The notes: generated by a model from the letters alone, not told the origin. Positions 34,039-42,907 are shown, counted from the stretch's first letter. The stretch is 64,000 nt of DNA from Nocardioides speluncae (GCF_003121585.1 NZ_QEOO01000051.1:169264-233263), one strand, 5' to 3'. Translations and numbers: made by a program.

Positions 34039-35453
34039 TGCCGCTCGACGTCTACGCGACCGCCCGCGCGATGAGCGCGGCGGTCCGGGACGGCGAGATC
34101 TCGGCCCGCGAGCTGCTGGAGCTGCACCTGGACCGGATCTCGGCGGTGAACCCCGAGGTCAACGCCATCGTCAGCCTCGACGCCGAGCGAGCCCGGGCTT
34201 CTGCGCTGGAGGCCGACGAGAGCTACGCCCGCGGTGAGCGGCTCGGCGTACTCCACGGGCTGCCGTTCGCGGTCAAGGACACTCATGCCGCCGCGGGCTG
34301 GCGGACGACGTACGGCTCGCCGCTGTTCGCCGACCACGTCGCCGAGCACGACGACCTGCTGGTCGCGCGGATCCGGCAGGCTGGCGCGGTGCTGGTCGGC
34401 AAGACCAACGTGCCGGAGTTCGCGGCCGGCTCGCACACCTTCAACCCGGTGTTCGGCACCACGCTCAACCCCTACGACCTGACCCGGTCGGCCGGCGGCT
34501 CCAGCGGCGGCGCGGCCGCCGCCCTGGCCTCCGGGATGGTGCCGCTCGCGGACGGCAGCGACATGGGCGGCTCGCTGCGCAACCCGGCCTCGTTCTGCAA
34601 CGTGGTCGGCCTGCGGCCGTCGTTCGGCCGGATCCCCGAGTGGCCGCAGGCCAACCCCGCGGAGACGCTCTCAATCGGCGGCCCGATGGCCCGCAACGTC
34701 GCCGACCTGGCGCTGCTCCTCTCGGTGATCGCCGGGCCCGACCCGCGGACGCCGCAGTCGCTTGCGGCCGACGCTCTGGAGACGGTGGCCGAGACTTCGC
34801 TCGCCGGCCTGCGGGTCGCGCTCGCACCGGACCTCGGCGGCGCGGTCGAGGTGGACCACGACGTCCGTGCTGTCGTCGAGACGGCAGCTGTCACGCTCGC
34901 GGATGCGGGCGCCCAGGTCACTGCTGCCAGCCCGGACCTGCGCGAGGCCGACCAGGTCTTCCGCACCCTCCGCGCATGGAGCTTCCACGCCCGCTTCGCC
35001 GAGCTGCTGGACGCGCACCCCGACAGCTTCAAGCCGTCGCTCGCCGACAACATCCGCGCCGGCGCCCCGCTCACCGGGAGCGACGTCGCGCGGGCGTTCA
35101 CCGACCGGGCCAGGCTCAGCCAGCGGATGGTCGAGCTGTTCGAGACGTACGACGTCCTGGTGCTGCCGGTCAGCCAGGTCCCGCCGTTCCCCGCCGACCA
35201 GGAGTTCCCGACCGAGATCAACGGCGAGCCGATGGTCACCTATCTCGACTGGATGCGCGCGGCGTACTTCATCACCGTCACCGGCTGCCCTGCCATCTCG
35301 GTGCCCGCCGGCTTCACCCCCGGCGGACTGCCCGTCGGCATCCAGATCGTCGCCCGCCACAACCACGAGCGCCGCCTGCTCGAGGTAGCCGCCGCCTTCG
35401 AGGCCCTGACCCGCGTGGGCGACCGCCGACCCGGCCCGTCTTCACGCCAGTAA
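34038..35453 (+). CDS. Amidase-signature family hydrolase
   Basis: A 471-aa amidase with the Ser-cisSer-Lys triad visible: Lys in PFAVKDTHAA (near 79), the Gly/Ser-rich SAGGSSGGAAAALASG (near 151-166) and the nucleophile Ser in SDMGGSLRNPA (near 178). It should cleave an amide such as ureidomalonate (ureidomalonase role) or malonamate. It follows CoxG with a one-base overlap. The last residues (DRRPGPSSRQ) are encoded by the first unit of the adjoining 31-nt repeat array, so its C-terminus has been extended or replaced by repeat DNA. Confidence 0.9.
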   Translation: MPLDVYATARAMSAAVRDGEISARELLELHLDRISAVNPEVNAIVSLDAERARASALEADESYARGERLGVLHGLPFAVKDTHAAAGWRTTYGSPLFADHVAEHDDLLVARIRQAGAVLVGKTNVPEFAAGSHTFNPVFGTTLNPYDLTRSAGGSSGGAAAALASGMVPLADGSDMGGSLRNPASFCNVVGLRPSFGRIPEWPQANPAETLSIGGPMARNVADLALLLSVIAGPDPRTPQSLAADALETVAETSLAGLRVALAPDLGGAVEVDHDVRAVVETAAVTLADAGAQVTAASPDLREADQVFRTLRAWSFHARFAELLDAHPDSFKPSLADNIRAGAPLTGSDVARAFTDRARLSQRMVELFETYDVLVLPVSQVPPFPADQEFPTEINGEPMVTYLDWMRAAYFITVTGCPAISVPAGFTPGGLPVGIQIVARHNHERRLLEVAAAFEALTRVGDRRPGPSSRQ

Positions 35454-35650
35454 CCGCCGACCCGCCCCGTGTTCACGCCAGTAGCCGCCGACCCGGCCCG
35501 TGTTCACGCCAGTAGCCGCCGACCCGGCCCGTGTTCACGCCAGTAGCCGCCGACCCGGCCCGTGTCCACGCGTGCGAGGGTCGCCAGCGGAGCTCCGGGT
35601 CAGCATCAGCTTTCGCAGCTCACGCTGATGCCGACCCGGCCCGGCTTCAC
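35425..35650. repeat. Forward 31-nt-period repeat array
   Basis: The 21-nt core GCCGACCCGGCCCGTGTTCA(C), with small changes, recurs at 35425, 35456, 35487, 35518 and 35549 (exact 31-nt steps) and once more at 35630. Unit 1 lies within the amidase coding end. The spacers between cores are near-identical, so this is tandem duplication and not CRISPR. Confidence 0.9.
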
Positions 35651-35659
35651 CACTGGAAT

Positions 35660-35773
35660 GTCGACAAGGGCCGGGTCGGCGGGCTCTGAGGTGAAGACGG
35701 GCCGGGTCGGCGGGCTCTGAGGTGAAGACGGGCCGGGTCGGCGAGTTCTGAGGTGAAGACGGGCCGGGTCGGC
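35660..35773. repeat. Reverse 31-nt-period repeat array
   Basis: Reverse-complement cores (GTGAAGACGGGCCGGGTCGG) at 35691, 35722 and 35753, plus a partial one at 35660, again at 31-nt steps. With the forward array it forms an inverted pair able to fold into a large cruciform or mRNA hairpin. The 400 bases 35454-35853 hold nothing else except the leader of the carbamate kinase gene. Confidence 0.9.
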
Positions 35774-35853
35774 GGATCTTGCCTGATCCCGACGCACCTG
35801 TTGTGGAACATTGACCATGCCAGGGCCGTGGCGGCGCCCATAGATTCGGCGGG

Positions 35854-36786
35854 GTGAGGATCGTGATCGCGTTGGGCGGCAACGCCATGACTGCGCCGGA
35901 CGGACGCGCCCGCGTCGAGGACCAGCAGGCGGCGATCGCGCAGGCGGCGGAGCCGATCTCGGGCCTGGTCGCCGACGGTCACGAGGTGGTGCTGACCCAC
36001 GGAAACGGTCCTCAGGTCGGCAACCTGCTGTTCAAGAACGAGCTCGCCGCGAACGTCGTACCGCCGGTGCCGCTGGACTGGTGCGGCGCCCAGACCCAGG
36101 CCACCCTCGGCATGACGCTGATGAACGCCCTCGACGCCGCGTTCGCGGCCCGCGGCTTCGCCAAGCGCACCATCGCGCTGGTCTCGCGGACGCTGGTGGA
36201 CGCCGACGACCCCGGGTTCGCCAGCCCCACCAAGCCGATCGGCCGGCACCTCACCGAGGACGAGGCGAAGGTGCTGATCGAGCACGGCCAGCAGTTCACC
36301 GAGGTCCCCGGAAAGGGCTGGCGCCGGGTCGTCGCCTCACCCGAGCCGCGCGCCTGCCTCGACCTGGCCGCCGCCGAGGCGCTGCTCGCCGCCGGGTTCC
36401 TGGTGGTCTGCTGCGGTGGCGGCGGGATCCCGACGGTACGCCGCGACGGTGAGCTCGTCGGGGTGGAGGCCGTGATCGACAAGGACCTGACCGCGGCCCT
36501 GCTGGCCGAGGAGCTCGCCGCCGACGTACTCGTCATCGCCACCGACGTCGACGGCGCCGTACTCGACTGGGGAACGCCCGACGCCCGACAGGTCGGCGGC
36601 GTCTCCACCACGGAGATGCGCGCGATCGCCGCCGAGCAGCACTTCGCCACCGGCTCGATGGGACCCAAGGTCGAGGCGGTCACCCGCTTCGCCGAGCGGA
36701 CCAGCGGCACCGGCATCATCACCTCCCTCTCGCTCATCGGTGAGGCCGTTGAAGGACGCGTAGGTACCCGCGTGACGGCCGCCTGA
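35854..36786 (+). CDS. arcC: Carbamate kinase
   Basis: A 310-aa amino-acid-kinase-fold enzyme that makes ATP from carbamoyl phosphate and ADP, releasing carbamate. Signatures: RIVIALGGNAMTAPDG at the start, VVLTHGNGPQVGNLL, VVCCGGGGIPTVRRDG, VIDKDLTAALLAEEL, and GSMGPKVEA near the end. Starts at GTG. No arginine deiminase operon is near; instead the FdrA/DUF1116/DUF2877 genes could supply carbamoyl phosphate, as in the allantoin operon of E. coli, which also includes a carbamate kinase. It precedes the barbiturase-family gene by 43 bases. Confidence 0.94.
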   Translation: MRIVIALGGNAMTAPDGRARVEDQQAAIAQAAEPISGLVADGHEVVLTHGNGPQVGNLLFKNELAANVVPPVPLDWCGAQTQATLGMTLMNALDAAFAARGFAKRTIALVSRTLVDADDPGFASPTKPIGRHLTEDEAKVLIEHGQQFTEVPGKGWRRVVASPEPRACLDLAAAEALLAAGFLVVCCGGGGIPTVRRDGELVGVEAVIDKDLTAALLAEELAADVLVIATDVDGAVLDWGTPDARQVGGVSTTEMRAIAAEQHFATGSMGPKVEAVTRFAERTSGTGIITSLSLIGEAVEGRVGTRVTAA

Positions 36787-36829
36787 CCCCCAGCCTGACC
36801 TCAGCCTGACCAACCGAAAGGACAGCTCC

Positions 36830-37924
36830 ATGCCCTCCGCGATCGACGTTCGCAAGGTCCCGATCCACTCCGTCGCCGACGCCAGCGAGCTGACCAAGCT
36901 CCTCGACGACGGCGTCTTCAAGGCCGACCGCGTGGTCGCGATCATCGGCAAGACCGAAGGCAACGGCGGCGTCAACGACTACACCCGGATCATCGCCGAC
37001 CGTGCGTTCCGTGAGGCGCTGGTCGCGGGCGGCGCCGAGCCGGACAAGGTCAAGGAGGTGCCGATCGTGTGGTCCGGCGGCACCGACGGCGTGATCAGCC
37101 CGCACGCCACGATCTTCGCCACCACCGACGCCGAGCCCACCGACGAGCCGCGGCTGACCGTCGGCTACGCGATGAGCGAGACGCTGCTGCCCGAGGACAT
37201 CGGCCGGGTGGCGATGGTCCGCAAGGTCGCCGACGGGGTCAAGGTCGCGATGGAGCGCGCCGGCATCACGGAGGTGGTGGACGTGCACTACGTCCAGACC
37301 AAGACCCCGCTGCTGACCATCCACACGATCCGCGACGCCAAGCAGCGCGGCCAGACCGTGTGGACCGAGCACACCCACGAGTCGATGGACCTCTCCAACG
37401 GCTGTACGGCGCTCGGCATCGCGGTCGCGCTCGGTGAGATCGAGATGCCGACCGACGCCGACGTCATGCACAACCTCGACCTCTTCTCCTCGGTCGCGTC
37501 CTGCTCCTCGGGCGTGGAGCTCGACCAGGCTCAGATCGTGGTCGTCGGCAACGCCGCGGGTGTGGGCGGCCGGTTCCGGATCGGCCACGCGGTGATGGCC
37601 GACGCGCTGGACCAGGACGGCATCTGGGACGCCATCCGCAACGCCGGCCTCGACCTGCCCGAGCGCGCCCACCACACCGACCTCAAGGGCCGGCTGGTCA
37701 ACGTCTTCCTCAAGTGCGAGGCGTCCCAGGACGGGATGGTGCGCGAGCGCCGCAACGCGATGCTGGACGACTCCGACGTGCACTGGCACCGCCAGATCAA
37801 GTCGGCGGTCGGCGGGGTGACCGCGGCCGTCACCGGCGACCCGGCCGTGTTCGTCTCGGTCTCCGCGGCCCACCAGGGGCCCGCCGGTGGGGGACCGGTC
37901 GCCGCGATCGTCGAGCTGGACTGA
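36830..37924 (+). CDS. Ring-opening amidohydrolase (barbiturase / cyanuric acid hydrolase family)
   Basis: A 364-aa member of the three-repeat AtzD/TrzD/barbiturase family. Each repeat should give a Ser-Lys pair: Lys in IIGKTEGNGGVNDYTR and Ser in WSGGTDGVISPHATIF; Lys in YVQTKTPLLT and Ser around DLSNGCTALGIA; Lys in DLKGRLVNVFLK and Ser in SVSAAHQGPAGGGPVA. The CSSGVELDQAQIVVVGNA segment is also typical. Family members hydrolyse barbituric acid to ureidomalonate or cyanuric acid to carboxybiuret. The molybdenum hydroxylase and uracil-type permease favour barbiturase. GAAAGGACAG is the ribosome site. Confidence 0.92.
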   Translation: MPSAIDVRKVPIHSVADASELTKLLDDGVFKADRVVAIIGKTEGNGGVNDYTRIIADRAFREALVAGGAEPDKVKEVPIVWSGGTDGVISPHATIFATTDAEPTDEPRLTVGYAMSETLLPEDIGRVAMVRKVADGVKVAMERAGITEVVDVHYVQTKTPLLTIHTIRDAKQRGQTVWTEHTHESMDLSNGCTALGIAVALGEIEMPTDADVMHNLDLFSSVASCSSGVELDQAQIVVVGNAAGVGGRFRIGHAVMADALDQDGIWDAIRNAGLDLPERAHHTDLKGRLVNVFLKCEASQDGMVRERRNAMLDDSDVHWHRQIKSAVGGVTAAVTGDPAVFVSVSAAHQGPAGGGPVAAIVELD

Positions 37925-37928
37925 ACCG

Positions 37929-39356
37929 TTAGTCCCAGGGGTCCCAGCCGCTGCCTTCGTTCAGGCTGGCCTGAAGCTGCTCCAGCTTGTCGGAGCTGCT
38001 GCTGTCCTGAACGCCGAGGTCCTCGATGATGGCCCGGAGCATCTTGGCGCCGTTGACGACCTCCCACTCGAGGTCCTTGCAGAGCTCCGCGGCCCGCCAG
38101 CCGAGGTCGTAGATCTCGCCGCTCGGTCCGTTGGTTCCCAGTCCGATCCCATCCGGCCGGCGCAGCTTGGTTTGACCGGCGAAGAAGATCTGGTCGGCAG
38201 CCTTGGCGAGCTCGGCGGCCACCCCCGGCATGGCCACGTCGATGATCCCGTTGGCCAGGTCCGCGTTGATCACGACGACGCTGACCTGGCTGTCGTCGGT
38301 GACCTCGAAGATGGTCTTGTCCTTCGTCTCCGGGTTGCCGTCGTCGACGACCGCCGCAGTGAGGTCGTACGACGACTTGTCCGCCTGCACCTGGCCGAAG
38401 TTGGTGTCTATGTTGGTCTTGATCTGCTCTTCCTCGGACTTGATCGCCTTGCTGAGATCCGTCAGCGAGGTCTCGAAGGCGACCATGATGCCCTCGTAGT
38501 TGTTGCTGTCCGGCTTCGCGGCCTCCTTCTCGCTGATGGCCGCCATGTCAGAGATCAGGGTGAGCCCGGCCGCAGCGCCCTCCAGTACGCCGGACAGGCC
38601 GCCGGTGAGGAATGCCTTCGCCCCTGAGACAGCGGCGCCGGCGACCTTCAGCACGACCTCCCAGTTGACGCTGTCGTCGTTGGCGGCGGCATTGAACGCC
38701 GTGGTGGTCTTGGTGACCGAGTCGATGATCGTGGCTCGTGTCTCGGTCCAGATCTTCAGCTCCGCGGCGGTCGCGTTGCCGAGGACCAGAGCGATCCCTC
38801 GGTAGCCGCTGATCGCGCTCTCCAGCTGGTTGATGAACTTGGCCTTGAAGACCTCCATGGACTGGCCGGACATGGAGCTGGCGTTCTGGTTGAGCGACTT
38901 CAGGTAGCCGGCAATCTCGCCACCGCCAGTGGTCGCGCCGCCGGAGGTGCTGGCCGCCGTCGACAGCAGCCGCATCGCCTGCCGCGCCTGCTCGACGTCC
39001 TCCTCGATGTTCTTGGGCTTGGGGAGCAGGTTGTGGTCCCAGTCCTTGAGGGCGTTGTCGATCCGGGTGCGGATGTCGGCGAACGCGGAGGTGTACTCCT
39101 CGTCCTTGCTGCCGTCGACGATCCAGTCGGTCAGGAAGAAGTTGCCGTCCCAGTCGCCGCCACCTTCACCATCCTCACCCGGCCGGGTGACCGTGGCGTC
39201 GCCGCCGGTGATCCTGTAGTGACTGCCGTCGATCTCCCACCACCCGTTGGAGTGCGAGTTCATCCACGCGTCGATCGCGGCGCGCTTCAGCGCACCGATG
39301 TTCAGGTTGAGGTACTCGTCGGACACTTGGCCGGCCCCTTCGAAGATGAGATTCAT
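37929..39356 (-). CDS. Uncharacterised helical protein (WXG/LXG-like layout)
   Basis: A 475-aa protein I do not recognise. It is almost all helix and is less GC-rich and less arginine-rich than its neighbours. Landmarks: KRAAIDAWMNSHSNGWWEID at the start, a central hydrophobic stretch (AFLTGGLSGVLEGAAAGLTL, near 255-275) and an acidic end SGWDPWD. The layout recalls large type VII secretion (WXG/LXG-type) proteins, but no toxin domain or YxxxD/E tail is clear. It has its own ribosome site (GACCGGAG) and a likely -10 (TACGAT) upstream. It sits between unrelated catabolic genes and its stop lies 4 bases from the barbiturase stop, suggesting an insertion. Confidence 0.6.
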   Translation of the reverse strand: MNLIFEGAGQVSDEYLNLNIGALKRAAIDAWMNSHSNGWWEIDGSHYRITGGDATVTRPGEDGEGGGDWDGNFFLTDWIVDGSKDEEYTSAFADIRTRIDNALKDWDHNLLPKPKNIEEDVEQARQAMRLLSTAASTSGGATTGGGEIAGYLKSLNQNASSMSGQSMEVFKAKFINQLESAISGYRGIALVLGNATAAELKIWTETRATIIDSVTKTTTAFNAAANDDSVNWEVVLKVAGAAVSGAKAFLTGGLSGVLEGAAAGLTLISDMAAISEKEAAKPDSNNYEGIMVAFETSLTDLSKAIKSEEEQIKTNIDTNFGQVQADKSSYDLTAAVVDDGNPETKDKTIFEVTDDSQVSVVVINADLANGIIDVAMPGVAAELAKAADQIFFAGQTKLRRPDGIGLGTNGPSGEIYDLGWRAAELCKDLEWEVVNGAKMLRAIIEDLGVQDSSSSDKLEQLQASLNEGSGWDPWD

Positions 39357-39420
39357 CTCCGGTCTTCCCGCGGAATAGCAATCGTAAACAGCTTGGGTTG
39401 ACCAGGTTGTTTGTACGACC

Positions 39421-39999
39421 CTACGGGACCTCGAGGGCGATCGCGGCGACCAGCAGCGCCTGCAGCCGGTCGACAGGTACGGCGCCGGTGAGCCAGCGGC
39501 CGGACAGGCCCTCGACGAGGGCGACCAGCCGCTCGGCCGCGGCGTGGGTGTCCAGGTCGCCGGTGCTGCCCTCCTCCTGGGTGATCCGCTCGATCAGCTC
39601 GGCGATCTCGTCGACCCACTCCGCGGTGAGCTTGTGTACAGCGGCACGCAGCCGCTGGTCGAACACCGAGGCCCACCGCAGCTCGCCCCAGGCGGCGGAG
39701 TTGGTGCGCACCTCGTCGGTGCCGCGCAGCTCGCCGACCAGCCGCGCGACCAGCTCCTCGCGCGCCGTACTCGCGCTGCTCGCCTCCTGGGAGGCGTACC
39801 GCTCGGCGTGCTCGCTGACCGCGAACAGCGCGGCCTCGAGCAGGCCCTCACGGCTGCCGAAGTAGTGATACAGCAGGGTGACCGAGACCCCGGCCTGGGC
39901 CGCGACCTCCTGCACGCGCATGCCCCGGACGCCCCGCTCGGCGATGACGGAGATCGTGGCTTCGAGCAGCTGTGCGCGACGGTCACTCACCCTGCGCAT
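39421..39999 (-). CDS. TetR regulator of the polyamine transport operon
   Basis: A 192-aa TetR protein with the HTH in RVQEVAAQAGVSVTLLYHYF and a ligand-binding helical C-terminus. ATG 39999 is used; GTG 39990 is possible. It is the last gene of a unit running agmatine deiminase, ABC ATPase, binding protein, permease, TetR, with 23 bases to the permease. The best operator candidate is the palindrome at 45125-45144 at the head of the operon, giving feedback control. The ligand is presumably agmatine or a related polyamine. Confidence 0.87.
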   Translation of the reverse strand: MRRVSDRRAQLLEATISVIAERGVRGMRVQEVAAQAGVSVTLLYHYFGSREGLLEAALFAVSEHAERYASQEASSASTAREELVARLVGELRGTDEVRTNSAAWGELRWASVFDQRLRAAVHKLTAEWVDEIAELIERITQEEGSTGDLDTHAAAERLVALVEGLSGRWLTGAVPVDRLQALLVAAIALEVP

Positions 40000-40022
40000 C
40001 CTAGGCGAGGCGGGCCGAGTGC

Positions 40023-41801
40023 TCACCGGCCCACCAGCCCGGCCGCGAAGCTCTTCCCCTGGCCGCGGCGCTGCATGACCCAGGCCAGTACGACGACCGC
40101 CAGCGCGGTGCCGAGCATCATCAGCACCGAGGCGGCGGCAGCGTCGCCGCGCATGCCGTTGCGCAGCGTCGAGTAGATGTAGACCGGCAGCGTGGTGGTG
40201 CCGACATTGCCGAGCATGCTCGACGCGACGACGTCGTCCAGCGACGCGGTCGAGGCGAGTACGGCGGCGGCGAGGACGGCCGGCGCCGCCAGCGGGAGGA
40301 TCACCCGACGGAAGGCGCCGGCGGGCGTGGCCCCGAGATCCGCCGCGGCGTCGGACAGCCGCGGATCCAGGCTGCTCAGCCGCGCCTGCACGACGAAGGC
40401 GACGATCGCCGTCGAGATCACCGCATGCGCGATCACCAGCCGCAGCGTGCCGTCGGACAGCGCCGGGCCGGCCGCGACGTACATCAGCAGCAGCCCGATC
40501 GAGGTGACGATCTCCGGAGTCACGAACACCACGAGCAGCAGGCCCAGCAGCGACCAGCGGATCGGCCGGCCGGCCCGCGCGAGGGCAGTGCCGGCGAGCG
40601 TGCCGACCACGATCGCGACCAGCGTCGACAGCGCGGCGACGCGCAGCGAGACGCCGATCGACTGCATGAGTACGGCGTTGTCCGGGATCGCGGCGTACCA
40701 GCGGGTGCTCGCGCCGCCCCACACAGGGAGCGTCCGGCCGTCGTTGAAGGAGTAGACCAGAATGGTCAGGATCGGCGCCCAGAGGAACAGCACCATCAGC
40801 ACGCCGTACCCGCGGAGCAGCAGTCCCCAGGCGTCGCCGGACACCCGCGCCGGCCGAGCCGTGCCGGTGCGCGGCCGCAGCCGGGCGGCCAGGTCGAGCG
40901 GCCGCACCGCCCGCAGGACCAGCCGGCCGAGCGCCAGCGCCAGAGCGGCGGCAGCCAGGACGGCGAGGACCAGCAGGATCAGGAGTACGGCGGCGGCCGC
41001 GCCCAGCGCCCAGTCCTGGCTCTCCAGGAACGAGCTGGACACCAGCGAGCCCACCACCGACGCCTGCACGCCACCGAGCACCGCCGGCGTGACGTAGTCG
41101 CCCATGAGCGGGATGAAGACCAGCAGCGCGGCGCCGACGATGCCGGGCCGGGCGGCGGGCAGAGTGACCTGCCAGAAGACCCGCCAGGAGCTGGCGCCGA
41201 GGTCCCGCCCGGCCTGCCGCAGCGCCGGGTCGAGCCGGTCCAGGGCCACCGCGATCGGCAGCACCGCGAGCGGCAGGTAGTTGTAGACCACGCCCAGCTG
41301 GGCGCCACTCAGGGTGTCGACGATCCCGAAGCCACCGGTCACGCCGAGCCCCTCGGCCAGCGGCCCGTGGTCGCCCAGCAGGATCCGCCAGGAGTAGGTG
41401 CGCAGCAGGAACGGCATCCAGTACGGGATGACGACCGCGGCGATCGCGGCGTACTTCCAGAAACCGGTCAGCCGGGTGGTGATCAGGTAGGCCATCGGCA
41501 CCGCGAGCAGCACACAGAGCACGGTGCCGACGACCGCGATCTGCAGGGTGTTCACGAACACGATCCGGAAGGTCTCGCTGGCCGCCTCGCCGTACCGGTC
41601 GAGCGACGGTGCGCTCAGGTCGACCGGGCTGGTGCCGAAGTACGCCGACTCGCCGAGGCTGAACACCGCCACCATCCCGGCGGGCACCAGGAAGAACGCG
41701 CACAGCCAGGCGAAGGCCGGCAGCGACGGGACCAGGCCGCGCGGCGCCCGCAACCTCGCCCTCACGGACCTCGCCGCGCTCACGGCGCTGACGGCGCTCA
41801 C
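40023..41801 (-). CDS. Fused polyamine-type ABC transporter permease (PotB-PotC)
   Basis: A 592-aa protein holding two permease halves in one chain, each with about six membrane helices. Two EAA loops mark the halves: DPALRQAGRDLGASSWRVFW and DPRLSDAAADLGATPAGAFR. In most bacteria these are separate PotB and PotC proteins. The halves are joined by a segment with several charged residues and a further hydrophobic stretch around residues 265-295. It overlaps the binding-protein gene by 4 bases. It should import spermidine, putrescine or agmatine. Confidence 0.88.
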   Translation of the reverse strand: MSAVSAVSAARSVRARLRAPRGLVPSLPAFAWLCAFFLVPAGMVAVFSLGESAYFGTSPVDLSAPSLDRYGEAASETFRIVFVNTLQIAVVGTVLCVLLAVPMAYLITTRLTGFWKYAAIAAVVIPYWMPFLLRTYSWRILLGDHGPLAEGLGVTGGFGIVDTLSGAQLGVVYNYLPLAVLPIAVALDRLDPALRQAGRDLGASSWRVFWQVTLPAARPGIVGAALLVFIPLMGDYVTPAVLGGVQASVVGSLVSSSFLESQDWALGAAAAVLLILLVLAVLAAAALALALGRLVLRAVRPLDLAARLRPRTGTARPARVSGDAWGLLLRGYGVLMVLFLWAPILTILVYSFNDGRTLPVWGGASTRWYAAIPDNAVLMQSIGVSLRVAALSTLVAIVVGTLAGTALARAGRPIRWSLLGLLLVVFVTPEIVTSIGLLLMYVAAGPALSDGTLRLVIAHAVISTAIVAFVVQARLSSLDPRLSDAAADLGATPAGAFRRVILPLAAPAVLAAAVLASTASLDDVVASSMLGNVGTTTLPVYIYSTLRNGMRGDAAAASVLMMLGTALAVVVLAWVMQRRGQGKSFAAGLVGR

Positions 41802-42907
41802 CGGGAGGCCAGCGCCTTGAGCCGCTGGAACGTCGCGACCGACTGCTTGCGCGCCTCGGTCACCTCCTGCTCGATGAACCGGTCGGCGGGCACGCCCTCG
41901 TCGAAGAAGACGATCTCCTCGAACGGCATGTCGGCCGGCAGCTCGTCGCGGGAGGCCTCGACGCCGGTGTAGTAGCCGTGGAACTCGGTCTCCCGCGCGG
42001 CGTTCACGGGGTCGAGCACGAACTCCACGAAGGCGTGCGCGGCGGCGATGTTCGCAGAGCCCTTCGGCAGCACCCAGTGGTCGACGTAGATGTCGGTCTT
42101 CGGCGCGCCGAGCGCGAACCGCAGCGTCTTCGGGCCGTCCATCAGCGCGCCCCGGGCGTCACCCGTGAAGGTCTGGGCGAGCACGAGGTCGCCCGACGCG
42201 AGATCGGCGCGCGGGTAGGAGTTGAAGGCCTTGAGGTGGGAGAGGACCTTGTCGTCGAAGTACTTCTCGGCGGCCTGGTAGTCGTCGGGGTTGGTGGTCT
42301 GGTCGGAGATGTCGTTGCCCCAGAAGTAGGAGCTGATCAGCGACGGCGCACCGTCCACGACCGAGGTCCGGCCGTCGACGCCCGGGTCGTCGAAAGCGTC
42401 GTAGAAGTCGTTCCACGTCTCCGGCGGGGTCGAGATCACCGCGCTGTCCCACACGTAGCCGGTCGAGCCGCCCGACTTCGGGATCGCGTGGGTGTTCTCC
42501 GGGTCCCAGGACCGGCCGACGAACGTGTCGGAGAGGCCGGCGAAGCCGGGCAGGCGCTCCTTGTCCCAGGCCAGCAGCGAGCCGCCCTTGACCAGCTGCT
42601 GGATGTAGGAGCCGTCCATCACGACCAGGTCGTAGCCGCTGGTTCCCTGGGTCAGCCGCAGCTTGGCGAGCGCCTCCTCGGCCGAGGCGTAGGTGTCCAC
42701 CTGGACCTTCACACCGGTCTCCTTCTCGAAGGCGGCGATGTTGTCGGTCGAGATGTAGTCGGCCCACGAGTAGATCTTGAGCGTGCTGCCCTTCTCGATC
42801 TTCGTGGGGTACGTCGACGGGTCGGGGGCGGCCTCGGAGCCGCCGCAGGCGGCCAGGCCGGCAGTGCCGAGCAGCAGTGAGGCGGTGGCGATGAGATGGC
42901 GGATCAT
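41798..42907 (-). CDS. Polyamine-type ABC transporter substrate-binding lipoprotein
   Basis: A 369-aa PotD-like lipoprotein. The signal peptide ends in the lipobox LAAC near residue 21. The mature part starts with the family segment LKIYSWADYISTDNIAAFEKE and contains YDLVVMDGSYIQQLV and PKSGGSTGYVWDSAV. It binds the substrate outside the membrane and hands it to the fused permease. It overlaps permease and ATPase genes by 4 bases each. Confidence 0.9.
   Translation of the reverse strand: MIRHLIATASLLLGTAGLAACGGSEAAPDPSTYPTKIEKGSTLKIYSWADYISTDNIAAFEKETGVKVQVDTYASAEEALAKLRLTQGTSGYDLVVMDGSYIQQLVKGGSLLAWDKERLPGFAGLSDTFVGRSWDPENTHAIPKSGGSTGYVWDSAVISTPPETWNDFYDAFDDPGVDGRTSVVDGAPSLISSYFWGNDISDQTTNPDDYQAAEKYFDDKVLSHLKAFNSYPRADLASGDLVLAQTFTGDARGALMDGPKTLRFALGAPKTDIYVDHWVLPKGSANIAAAHAFVEFVLDPVNAARETEFHGYYTGVEASRDELPADMPFEEIVFFDEGVPADRFIEQEVTEARKQSVATFQRLKALASR

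Noticed and set aside
35425..35773. Possible CRISPR array, because of 31-nt periodicity
   Set aside because: Spacers are near-identical and only about 10 bases long, the orientation flips, and no cas genes are present.
39421..41703. One 760-codon frame through permease and TetR
   Set aside because: The first part is an off-frame shadow of the permease; only the last 192 codons look like protein (TetR).
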